This document shows, piece after piece, positions 1-11,200 of a DNA stretch of 64,000 nucleotides; within the stretch, counting starts at the first letter, position 1, and every line of letters starts with the position of its first letter. The notes below the pieces were generated by a model. That model saw nothing but the letters and a program-made list of their open reading frames with translations. It was not told where the DNA came from and did no database searches. The DNA is from Haliclystus octoradiatus (lineage: Eukaryota > Cnidaria > Staurozoa > Stauromedusae > Haliclystidae). The position numbers were made by a program, and so were the translations under genes. The stretch is from positions 4,189,543 through 4,253,542 of the forward strand of contig OU744452.1 in NCBI GenBank assembly GCA_916610825.1. The letters are read 5' to 3'.

Positions 1-3000
1 TTATCCATTAACTTTGTATCTGTTATTAGGAACAATGAATTGGCACTTTTCATTGGTTTCCTTGTCTTCTTTTTCAATTTCCTTGGTGGCTTAATTTCTT
101 TTGGATCCCTTGTGGCTTCAATCTCTTCAGAAATTTCCTCAGTTTCAAATTTTGGAAGTGTTTCTTTTTGTAGGAATTTTGGTCCTTCGTGCCATCTTTC
201 AAGGTCAGCGTCGTTCATCTTGGTGAGTGGATCAGCAGGATTTTGTTTAGAGGGAACATAGTGAAATTCATCTATATTTGCCAATTCTTGAATCTCTGCA
301 ATTCTTGCTTCCACAAATGCCTTCATTTGCTGTGTTGTTGACCTGATCCAATGTAGAACTACTTTTGAGTCTATCCAATAGTGAATTGACAAAGGTTTCA
401 TCCGAAGTGCTGAAATTACATTCTGAGTGAGACGGACCATTATCAATGATGCCACCAGCTCAGTTCTTGGTATTGTCCAGCCTTTGACAGGTGTGACCAA
501 TGCCTTTGCTGCTACAAAGTTTATTTTGAACTTTCCTTCACCCAAATTCCATCTCAGAAACAAGCAAGTGCCAAAGCCCTTTTCTCCACCATCAGCAAAA
601 GCATGGAGTTCTGGTTGACCAATTGCATTTCTTGGCTTCATACATCTGTTGATTGTTGTATTCAACTTGTTTCCAACTTTTTCAATGTTGTCCTTCCAAT
701 ATTCCTTTTCTTCATTGCTGATGACAGTGTCCCAATTGTAGCCAGCTCGCCAAAGACCTTGGAATGGTATACGCAGGTTGACAACTGCCGGTGCTAACAT
801 ACCAAGGGGGTCCCAGATCTTTGCGATTAGGCCAAGTAGATTTCTTTTGGTGAAGTTTTCTTGTAGCTGCCAATCTTTTGGTAAGCTTTTGCATTTCAGT
901 GAAATAACATCAATGTCTTTATTCCAATGATGACCAAGTATCATGGTATTCAAGTCATCTGTTGCTTCTTTTTGGCTGCCATTCACTTTTTGCTCCATCT
1001 CGCTGTTGTTTGAATGCCATTTCTTGATTTTGAAATTTCCCATTTCAAGCATCTGTGTTGTTTGAATAATTGCTTCTTCTACTTCTGAATTGTTTGCTCT
1101 TGAATCTGCTATGTCATCCATGTAAATATTTCTTCTCAGAATCTCTGTACCAATTGGCCACTTTTCTTCAAATGTTGTTGCTAAGAAGTGAAGTGATGCT
1201 TGTGAAAGATCAGGACTTGGTGGATCTCCAAATACCAGACGTTGCCATTCAAACACTCTTGGTTGTATGTTGTTCTTTTCAATCCACAGGAATCGATGGT
1301 ACTTTCGGTCTTCTGGTCCAATTGCAATCATGTTGAACATTTTCTTTATGTCTCCAGTGAAGGCGATCTCATCTTCGCGAAAATTGATAAGTATTTTGAA
1401 CAGTGAGTTGAGTAGGTCAGGTCCTTTTTCTAGAGCAGTGGACAGTGAATGGCCATGATATTTCCTTGCTGAGTTCCATACCATTCTTTTGGGGGTTGAA
1501 GAACTTTCCTTTTCAACGATGAGATGCTCAATATAGAATGCCGCCTCCCCTTCATTGTGTTTGACCTCTTTGACAAATCCAGAGTTGATTACATCTTCAA
1601 TAACAGCTGCATATTGTTCATATTCACCAGTCTCTATCAATTTGTTGGTTTTTCTTCTTAAATTGCAAAATACTTCATGATAGTTATTTTCTAACAGATC
1701 TGGATAACCAGGTTTCCATGGTAACTGAACTTCCACATGACCTTCATCATTCAGCTTTGTGTTCTTGGCTTTATCAATAAAACGTGCTTCATCTATCTCT
1801 TTATTGCTGCAGACGCATTTCTTTGTTGCGTTGACACCAACCAAATCACATGTGATCATCTTCTTCACTTTGGCTGCTTCTTCGTCGTCATTGGTTGCAC
1901 ATATTTGGACAGATGATACATTCTTTGTGTTTGTCATTCTTTTACTTAATTTTTCTGTAACTCCAACAATTGTCCATCCCAGTGGGTATTCAATTCCAAT
2001 TGGGCCATTGACATCATCTTCCTTTGGTTCAATCTTGTGTAGCTCTTTATGTAGTTTCTGTTGATCCCGCCCAATGAGAATGTCGATATTTCCTCCTTTT
2101 TGATCAATTACATTTTCCAAATGTGACAGATGACTGTGTTCTTTGAAGAATTCTTTCTTTAGTGGCGATGCTGCTCCACATGGTTTCTGTATTCCATATG
2201 CATTTATTGTACCTGCTTGCTGTATAGGTTGAAGACTACCAATTGTTAATTGAAAAGTCTTTGTTCTTTCAGTGTGACAATTACCTCCGACGACTTCATA
2301 GTTGATTGTGGTGTCTTCTCCCTCGATCCCAAGTGCGTCAGCAAATGATCTTCTTACCAATGTTGTGTCAGCTCCCCCATCAATGAGACATAGTGCATGT
2401 TTGAGTATTGGTGTACCGTCAGCATTCTTGAATCCTGTTTTTACCCATATTTTGACCACTGGCAACCGAACAGATTCTTCTCCTTTTGCTGTGGCTATGC
2501 CCTTGATGGATGATGTTGTTCTTCGATTGTTGTCTTCATTTCTTTTGGTGTTGGATGTTGAAGGTCGATGTAACAACGTATGGTGATTTCTTCCACAACT
2601 TTCACATGTGTTTGTAGCTTTGCAATTTCTCATGATGTGGTCTGCCTTCAAACATCTAAAACAAAACCCTTTAGACTTGCAATAATCAGACCTAGTTGGT
2701 ACATCTTCAGCTTGAAATACAGGGCACTCTTCTAAAGTGTGACTTGGTCCTTCACAGTCCAATTTGCATTCATCATTTTTGGATACATTTGACGCATTCA
2801 TCTTTGCTGTCTTTTGAGTTGTATCTGATTTTCTTTGGTGGTCGTTGTTTCTTGTATTCCTTTGTTGGAGTTGCCTCTTCTCTGATTTCTTGGTGTGAGA
2901 TGTTTGGATTCTTCTTTCCAGGAACTCCAGGATATATTCGGCTGATAATTTTTCCTCTTGGAGGCCCATCTTTTTTGCCAATCTATTCTCAGTTGATAGT

Positions 3001-4274
3001 TGATCATCGATCTGTTCTTCTAGTTCTCTCCCAGCTTTCCTTTTAAGATCTCTGATGAATTCTTCATCCTTGAGTCGTTCTTGCTTGCCAAAATCTACTA
3101 GGTACATAATATGCGTTCTCATTGTAGTGACAAATGTTTGAATTGTCTCAGTATCTTTGTCTATTAGCGGTTTTAATTTTCGAAAGTTCCATGTCATTTC
3201 ATCCGCTATTTTGTAATCTGTTACTACTAATTTTATGGCCTTCCATGCTTCTTCTATAGATGATCTTCCTTCTATAATTGTGTGATAAGACTCAGGGATT
3301 GTCTTTTCCAGCCACTGAATCTTTACGTCATCATCATTCACGCCTGCTTGTTTCATTGCAGAAGTAAATCTCTTCTGAAATGTGGGAAATGCAATATACT
3401 CCCCATTCCAATTATTCGGGGTAAACCCTGCCAGTCTTACAGAATTTCCTTTATGTTTCTTTTCTCCTTTTGAGTTGACAGCTGTAATGGTTGCTATAGC
3501 GACAGCTTCTGCAACTGACTTTGATATTTCTTTTATCATCTCCATGTTGTAGTTGCTTGACACAGGTATTTCTTTTGTTGATATCATCTCCATGTTGTAG
3601 TTGCTTGATGCAGGTATTTCTTTTGTTGATATCATCTCCATGTTGTAGTTGCTTGATACAGGTATTTCTTTTGTTGATATCATCTCCATGTTGTAGTTGC
3701 TTGATACCGGTGATTCTTTTGCTGTTGATATTTGCCCCTCTGATTGACAGGTATTGTCTTCATTGTCTACTTGGTCGTTATCGTCGGCGTCGTTGTTTGC
3801 ATCGGTAACCATTACGTCATCTTCTTCTTGCGAGGCTATTTCATGATGGCTCGCAGGCGTGGTATTTTTACTCCTTGTTGACAATCTTGTCTCCGCTTGT
3901 TCACGCTGCAATATTAATTCCAACTTTTCGGTTTCAAAGATCATTTCTTGTCTTTGTATTTCTCGTATATTTTTGAAACAATCGTCATGTATTTCGTCGT
4001 GAGTTATTTGAAATTCACTTGTACGCGAATCGACATCATTTTCGACTTCTTCGCTCAACGCGTTGTTGTCTTCTAAATGTGTCAGGTATGTTTTTGTAAT
4101 TGCTTCGTATTCAATGAATGTATTCATTATCTTCTCCTGCATAATTTGCCATCTTTTCATCGATGCATTGTCATTATGCGCTAACTTGTGATGGGCTTGG
4201 ACTTCTAAGCTGAATAACTTGGATTTTCTTTCCCATTTTCTTCTTATGGCTTCGGCATCATCGGCGAAGTTCAT
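1..4274 (-). CDS. BEL/Pao retrotransposon Gag-Pol polyprotein, partial (runs off left edge)
   Basis: A single minus-strand frame opens at the ATG at 4272-4274 and reads about 1424 codons to the window edge. I checked frame agreement at three distant motifs (zinc knuckle, RT active site, RNase H) and met no stop. Order: a charged, coiled-coil-like Gag N-terminus; a 16-residue tandem repeat; a Gag body; a Cys/His knuckle region (near codon 532, CFRCLKADHIMRNC); an aspartic protease of the retroelement type (LIDGGADTTLV, plus strand about 2345-2395); reverse transcriptase with the active-site string YMDD at codon 1051 (plus 1113-1124); then an RNase H-like region with FADGGEKGFG and YWIDSKVVLHW. 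This order and the motifs fit the Pao/BEL class. Integrase and the 3' LTR would lie left of base 1. The lack of stops suggests a young, possibly active copy. Its start lies 960 bp from the divergent FMO start codon. Confidence 0.88.
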   Translation of the reverse strand, partial: MNFADDAEAIRRKWERKSKLFSLEVQAHHKLAHNDNASMKRWQIMQEKIMNTFIEYEAITKTYLTHLEDNNALSEEVENDVDSRTSEFQITHDEIHDDCFKNIREIQRQEMIFETEKLELILQREQAETRLSTRSKNTTPASHHEIASQEEDDVMVTDANNDADDNDQVDNEDNTCQSEGQISTAKESPVSSNYNMEMISTKEIPVSSNYNMEMISTKEIPASSNYNMEMISTKEIPVSSNYNMEMIKEISKSVAEAVAIATITAVNSKGEKKHKGNSVRLAGFTPNNWNGEYIAFPTFQKRFTSAMKQAGVNDDDVKIQWLEKTIPESYHTIIEGRSSIEEAWKAIKLVVTDYKIADEMTWNFRKLKPLIDKDTETIQTFVTTMRTHIMYLVDFGKQERLKDEEFIRDLKRKAGRELEEQIDDQLSTENRLAKKMGLQEEKLSAEYILEFLERRIQTSHTKKSEKRQLQQRNTRNNDHQRKSDTTQKTAKMNASNVSKNDECKLDCEGPSHTLEECPVFQAEDVPTRSDYCKSKGFCFRCLKADHIMRNCKATNTCESCGRNHHTLLHRPSTSNTKRNEDNNRRTTSSIKGIATAKGEESVRLPVVKIWVKTGFKNADGTPILKHALCLIDGGADTTLVRRSFADALGIEGEDTTINYEVVGGNCHTERTKTFQLTIGSLQPIQQAGTINAYGIQKPCGAASPLKKEFFKEHSHLSHLENVIDQKGGNIDILIGRDQQKLHKELHKIEPKEDDVNGPIGIEYPLGWTIVGVTEKLSKRMTNTKNVSSVQICATNDDEEAAKVKKMITCDLVGVNATKKCVCSNKEIDEARFIDKAKNTKLNDEGHVEVQLPWKPGYPDLLENNYHEVFCNLRRKTNKLIETGEYEQYAAVIEDVINSGFVKEVKHNEGEAAFYIEHLIVEKESSSTPKRMVWNSARKYHGHSLSTALEKGPDLLNSLFKILINFREDEIAFTGDIKKMFNMIAIGPEDRKYHRFLWIEKNNIQPRVFEWQRLVFGDPPSPDLSQASLHFLATTFEEKWPIGTEILRRNIYMDDIADSRANNSEVEEAIIQTTQMLEMGNFKIKKWHSNNSEMEQKVNGSQKEATDDLNTMILGHHWNKDIDVISLKCKSLPKDWQLQENFTKRNLLGLIAKIWDPLGMLAPAVVNLRIPFQGLWRAGYNWDTVISNEEKEYWKDNIEKVGNKLNTTINRCMKPRNAIGQPELHAFADGGEKGFGTCLFLRWNLGEGKFKINFVAAKALVTPVKGWTIPRTELVASLIMVRLTQNVISALRMKPLSIHYWIDSKVVLHWIRSTTQQMKAFVEARIAEIQELANIDEFHYVPSKQNPADPLTKMNDADLERWHEGPKFLQKETLPKFETEEISEEIEATRDPKEIKPPRKLKKKTRKPMKSANSLFLITDTKLMD
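3534..3725 (-). repeat. Four 48-bp tandem repeats inside the Pao gag
   Basis: The string atctccatgttgtagttgct recurs at 3538, 3586, 3634 and 3682, an exact 48-bp period. The unit is a multiple of three and encodes a 16-residue repeat (core SSNYNMEMISTKE) in the Gag frame. Units differ by only one or two bases, so the expansion is recent. Confidence 0.9.
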
Positions 4275-5233
4275 ATTGGTTTCTTAAACTTTCTATCGTT
4301 CGTTATCGACGTCTTGTTTGAAACTGTTTTGCCAAGTATAAAAATCCTTTGATTATTCTCCCTGGTCTTCTCTTGAATAAAAGGAAAACGTCGAAGACTG
4401 TACGCATTAAACTACAATCTCTTCGTAACAAAAACTAATAATATATTTGTAAACAATAAAGTGTACCTTTGTACAAATCTCTTTGATCGCTGTTTAATAA
4501 CTATCGTTTAATAACTATCGTTTCAAACGTTGAACCTTCTACTGATTTACATTTGTGGTCTATGCCTATTTATTTACATTTAGAATAATGATTCAGCAAT
4601 TTTATATCTGACAAGCTCATCAAAACATATATAGAATTGATATAATATGCACAAAACTAACTATTAAATTGTCTCAATAAGCACAATTTTATGTTTACGA
4701 AGTTTGTTTACTTTTGATTTACGCTTACATGTGCGTAGTTTATTTTTAGTATAACGTAATTCTCTATATTTAATGTTTCCGATCTATTATCTTAAAATAG
4801 AATGATGTAAGGCATTAATCAGCTTATACATTATTCACCTAACTTATGTTATTTATTATATTATAAAACTATTACTTATGTTAATCAAAACAAAACTCTT
4901 ACTTTCTATTTTCCACTTTCTCAGTCAGTGGACTGGTTACGTAGGATTAACTCATGATTAAATCTAGATGTTTCTATGCAAAAATCCGATCTATGTTGGA
5001 TCGCAGTTATCCTCACTTTCGAGTTCAAAACGAGATTTTGTAAGTGAACATCACTTGCGTGCGTTTTGTCAAATCAGCAGAAATTTGGAAAGCTGCAGGA
5101 GAGATGTTGATCCATTGAATGTGAGTAATCAACACCGCATTTAAGTAACCGAGCAATTCACTTATCATTTTGTATGTTTCTGGAGTTATTGTAGTCAAAG
5201 ATGATTGGTTATTTTATGTAAGTGAAGCTCAAA
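4275..5233. promoter_or_regulatory. Divergent upstream region of the Pao element and FMO; probable 5' LTR inside
   Basis: This stretch separates the minus-strand Pao start codon from the plus-strand FMO start codon and holds no ORF I can support. By position it must contain the leader, primer-binding site and 5' LTR of the Pao element plus the FMO promoter. I could not fix LTR ends because the partner LTR is outside the window. The stretch is strongly AT-rich in the middle (4560-4920). Confidence 0.4.
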
Positions 5234-8200
5234 ATGCGTGTGGCTGTCATAGGCGCTGGCTTCAGTGGTCTGGCTGGTATTAAAACATGCTTGGATGAAA
5301 AGATTGACGTTGTGTGTTTCGAGCGAGAAAATGAAATTGGTGGCGTGTGGCGATACACCGAAGGTAAGGTTTGTAGGCTGTTTGTTTATTGATTTGATTT
5401 CCAGTAATTATATTCAATTATCGATTAAGAAGAAGTTTCAAGCTACTTCCATTACTGGCATGATTTTGGATTTATAACTTAATTTATAATTATGGTAACT
5501 TATAATAAATTAAATAACCATGAGTCAAAAATCAATTAGGCCTACATTGAGTTTGAGTGTAAACCCAGATACACATATGTATATGAATTAGATAGGCTGG
5601 TTATTTAAGCTCTTTTATCTTCGAATTTGATAACTTCTGACTGGATTGACTGATATTTGTTGTTTAGTTGTTTAAAGTTGTAGATTATCGCTGCTTTCTA
5701 ATTTGAGGTTCCAAAAATCAGTGACAGTATTTTTCTTTGGCGGCGCTGTTTAAAGGGACTATGCAGACCGGCAGCTCTTATGGATTATTTTTGGATGCAA
5801 ATTTATGACGTGCCAAAAGGCTCACTACTACTTCTTGTTCGACGCGGTACTTGTTTAGAGATCGCCATGCTTGTTTGTGAGATCGTGCTACTTGATTTGG
5901 AGATCCTGTTGTTTCTCTTGGCGATCGCGTTACTTGTTTGGAGGTCTCGTCACTTCTTTGGCGATAGAGCTACTTGTTTAGAATTTCCGTCACTTGTGAG
6001 AAAATCACGTTCAATCCTCCAGCAAATTTTATATAGTCACAAAAGCGCGTAGTAACTATTTAGGCCTGGTGTCACTACTTTTATCTTAGTTCACATAGGT
6101 GATGTTTGCCAGTGAATGTCGCTGTTTTCATTCTAACATTTTCTGGTTTACATACATAACATGAACATAATATAAAACAGTAAGAATGTAAATAATATAC
6201 CAGGAAGAGTACATGTAAAAGCAGTAACTAATGAATTACTTTATTTAGATATGAGTATGTGTAACTCCGCTAATGTCACAAGGCTACGAATATATTAGTC
6301 AATAGATTTGCAAAATTCTGCACAAAATGTCTTGACTTCATCATCGGTTTCATTTGCTTTTCTTTGGCGGGAAATATTGCTCTTATCTTCAACGTTATCC
6401 TTTAAATCAGCGTGTCTGACTGACAGAAAATATTCATACGGACAGTTTCGACCTAAGCGCAACAGTCGGCATCTCAAAGCTAATGCCGTAATGATCATAT
6501 AATCAAAGAAGTTGTGTGACCGCCTACCCGTTGTTTTGGACACTTCACACCACGTGGTAATTTGAGGTCGCTGTCGTCAATATTTAGTCATGCGTGTTGA
6601 CTGTTTTATCGCATGCGAAATGGAAATGGCAGTTCATTTGGCTAGACTACTTCCGTAAAGATTTAAGTCATCAAATTTAAGCAAACAAGTGACGCCAACA
6701 TGTGGTGCTGCGTAAGTGTCGTGAGTGAACTTGGTGAGTTTAGGAAATTTATGCAAAGCTTCTATGGTGTTAGGAAGCATGCTCTCCTGGACAGAATACT
6801 CCAGGTAGTCAGAGTGGGCTGTGCCCCATCTAACTGTTTTGTCCCAGCCGTGTGCACTATCCATGGAACCACCACTCAATCCTCCCTGGCCGGCGACATA
6901 GACCATGTCCATGCTATAAGCATAAGAGGTATCGACAGCGAAGTAATTCCAAGAGTCAAAAGAAGAGCGATCTCCTCTGACTGAGACAATGGACAATTTA
7001 TCCAAGTATGAGTTACCAGTTAAGGAACATTCCATGCTCATATGTCCATACGAGCCAAAGTCAATCTGAGATGAGACTTCTCTATCTGTAAACCTGATTG
7101 CTCTAGCATGCTTAGCTCTTTCTTCAGTGGGCTTCATTCTGGCCAATAGGTCATAGTCAAGTCCTGAAAGTATAGTCTTGTTGAGTTGAGATGTGTGGTG
7201 AGCCAAATTATCTATACCATTTAGTATGTAAGCAAAAATGTACGCACTAACACTAGCATCATCAATCTTCTTAACATATACCAGATTGCCTTCAGCCTCA
7301 AGCCAAACGCAGGTGAGTGTTGTTCCTGTTCCAAACAAGCCACAACCATTCCCCCAACCTCGAGAGACAGGAGCTCTATGGCAAACTGATCTTGGATCAT
7401 TCTCACCACTAACAGACGGGTCACTACCACCAGGGCAGCCATCGTCACTCGCGGAACGAGTAGACTTGACTGAAGCGTAATAAGTGCGCATGAATGTAGA
7501 AGAGGTCATGGACGTTTCAACAAGTTCAAAACCAACTGATGGTTTACCGTCAACAGAGAAAACTATGCAGCTGTCTCTAAGCAGAGCTATATCTGCCCAG
7601 ACGGTGGTTTTGCCTGTCAAAACATCCTGTTCTGATCCTAGCTGACACTTTCCTTCCACCATGTGAGCTCCTACCACAAGAACTGAAGTCAAAACTGCAG
7701 ACTTGTGGCTTCCAGTTACTAAGAAAACAGCAACATAGACAAGTGAGCTTGCCTAATTGTCAAATCAGGGTGCTTTGGCTTACCCATCTCATGTTTCATT
7801 TGCTTAACAGCTTTCCAGTATCCCTCCCATGTCATTTTACTACTTAGCCCATCTTCTAAGGAATGGTTTCTCCGTTGTCTGTCCAACTGTTGCAAATTGC
7901 AAATTTCAGAAAGATAGGGCAAATGTCCCCTTGACATGGAGACCACTGAAGGTGGGTTTAATGACAAAGAATTCTTTGGCAAAGTGTAATTTACTACATT
8001 TAATATGGCTTGATCAAGTTTAATTTTTTTCTTGATTTTCTTGATTCCTTCCACTAAGAAGTTACGGCTATCAACGAGGAACCTATCCACATCAAATGGG
8101 TTGGCTCCGACTTCAATTTCATCTAGCGTCTCTCTGGCATTAACACCAAGGTAGACATCTCAAGTTTACGTATTCATCAGTCAAATCTGGCTCGATAGCT

Positions 8201-11200
8201 GTGGCTGAAGTCAATTTAACAAATTCGGTTTTCATGAAATCAAATGCCATCGATTTAATGAGCTTCTGCTAATACGCTTGTTGGTTTAACTTGGGTCTTC
8301 TATACTTAAGTTAAAAAAATACGACTTTACTGCTACATATTGCTCCAAAATTCTTGTAACATCTGCCTCTAGAGATAACCATCTTGTCTGTGCTCTGAGC
8401 GTAGTAATTTATGTGGCTCAAGTTCATAAAATATTTTAAATTCTGCAAATGCCTCTTGTCTCTTTGATAAGCGGCTAAAATGGGCAAAAATATCATGACA
8501 TAAATCTTCAAGGCTTTTTGGTAGCTTAAGAGTAGCGGCAGATGAGACTAAATGTATCATATGGCACGAGCATTTAATTGCGTACAAGTGTGTTATATGC
8601 TCTTTCAATTTTTGCGCCACTGAATTATGTTCTCCGGACATTGTATTAGTTATATCCAATGAATAACCAATAATGTTTTCCATTGGAATCCCAATGCTAA
8701 TAAATAGCTCTTTTAAAGATTTGAAAATTCCATCAGCTGTCGTGTCCGATACCTCAATCGATACCTCAATCATGTCTACTAATATATACTGCATTTTAAA
8801 TGTATCTGTGCTAAAGTAGCAAGCCAGAACAGCTAACTGTTTTTTGTGGAAACATCAGTAGTTTCATCAATGATGATACTAGATTTTTTTGTTCTTAGAT
8901 CTTTCACAGTATTCCGCAAATAATCAAAACCAGGAACTTGTTGTATAATGTTTGTTGCTTTTTGTTTCCTTAATTTCACAAGTTCTAAAGCATTATTCTG
9001 TGGGAATAAATCTTCCAGAAATTCTACTAACTTTTCAATGAGTGATATTGGCAGATTATTCTCTGCCAGAAAGCGCATAATTTTATCTCCATAATCTTTT
9101 TTTCTTTTTCAAAATCTTTATTTTTCCCAAAGGCGCTAACAATCGACCGATTTGACGGTTGATAGATACTGCATCTTTATGTTTCATGCTTGCACCGTGC
9201 CTTTGTATGTCTGATTTACTACTGTGTAACTCTTTATAACATAGCTTTCAATATGGTAACCATTTTCCACAAAAGCTGTCAACCCTTTGTCTACATGCAC
9301 CAGTCGTCAAACAGTCAAACACAAATGACAATATGTTGCCAAATCAGTTTTACTATAACAAATAATAATCAATACAAACATTACAAATCTAATTAATACT
9401 AAATATGAAATAAAAGTTGTGAAACAGCGTTGTGAATGTTAATACCTTAGATCTTCACTCACGGCACTAAATGATAACAATACCGACGATTCTTCAATCG
9501 ACTTCTCTCTTCATATTCTCAAACACATCTACTTCTTATCGCATCATTTACAAACAAAGTTCACAAATTCTATTGCAAGATGTGTCTAAATTCTACCAAT
9601 GAAATAAGTTTGAGGCCATGGATGATCTAGTATTGATTTATATTTACGTTAAACCTTTATTTAGCGTGGAAATTTATTTCAATACTTTACGATAAATAGT
9701 GGCATGTTGATGGAATATAATCCAATTTAAAATTGGAGTTAAACGAAATGAAGTTTATGAATATAGGCTATGTAAAATAAAAGTAGTTAAAATATCAAGG
9801 TAAAAAGAAAATTAAACTTAAAATAATATAAAACATAAGTAGGGAGTAGTGACGTTTAACAACTGTTTAGTTTTCTGTGTTGTGGTTTTTGCATTTTTTT
9901 CTATCCTACTAATTCTCAAATTCTACTCACTGGTAAAGTAACAAATCTTCATGTGTCCAATTCTGCTATTTTTATTTTAGTAAGCAAACCCAAAAAATTA
10001 TAAACAAGTGTCCACGTAAGGAAACCAATGGGATGATTGACGTTGATGACGATCTGACGAAATATGTAGGGATAATAGGTCTGATCAAAGCTTTTATTTC
10101 ATTAGTGATGTATCGATCTCCGCAAATCGATATGTCTATTTGTATCATGAAATTTCACAGGTCCCCCTTGTTTAAACTCAACTAAAAAAGACACAATTTG
10201 TATTTTGCAACATCAGCTTATAATTTAACAACAATTTGATTAAATTAAAGTAGCCCATCACGTAGTATGGTCATTACATACACATTACATGTAATAGTGT
10301 AATACAGGTCACATCAGCTCATATCTATTGCCTCTAACATTAACATAATTTGTCACAAAGCTTCACATATATATAAATTGACTGATATGATTGTACTAGC
10401 ATCCTGACGCTATGTTCTTTTCGTTTGTCTTGTACACTGGAAAATACATATATAAATTTGATCAAAATATACATACAATACGCTTGATACTTGATTCAAA
10501 TGATCAAAACAATTTTATGCAACCTGTTTGCAGGTAGGCCCACTACCACTATATATATCTTTATGGTATAATTGACAGGTATAGACTCGCCATGTCATAT
10601 TCAAACAACCCATTTAGATCTTGCAAAGTATTACAGTTTGAAATATAGCAGTTGTTTAAATAATGTCTTTATATTTAATTGAGATTTTAGACATTTCAAA
10701 CCTGTCTCTTTTGAAACTTCTGTTTGTATAATATTTGAGACATCCATTTGACTATATTTTGTTATGATTTTTAGGTTTGAATTTTTAAATTGATAATATT
10801 TCAATAGAAATTTGAACATGCCATATTAATACTAAGAAACATGTGTTACAAAAGTGTTGTAAAATTATTATTGCAGTGTTGAAAATAGAATGAGTGAAGA
10901 TTTTATTAAAACCCTAATATCAAAGCCCTGTCAAAACACCACACCACACTTTTCATTTTGTGATTAGAAAGGAATTAGAACGTCATGACGAACAGTAACC
11001 AGTGTAAACAAGAACACTGCTACAGATAATGGTTCGACGATTCGACCTCTTTTCTAAATATTGAACGATACTTGTGATAATTTGCAATCAATATTGAACA
11101 ATGCACATGATCATACATGCACTTGGAAGGATTTGTTGGAATATTATAGGATATTTCTATTTTATAAACCAAATATTAAACCCTTTCTGTGCAGTGCGGG

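Noticed and set aside
40-3808. Plus-strand ORFs across the first 3.8 kb
   Set aside because: They are antisense shadows of the long minus-strand Pao frame, which carries all recognisable motifs.
6634-7752. The E-like frame as an ordinary host gene
   Set aside because: The order furin site, M stem, membrane hairpin and fusion loop is viral, no start codon or splice structure is evident, and the upstream part is broken.
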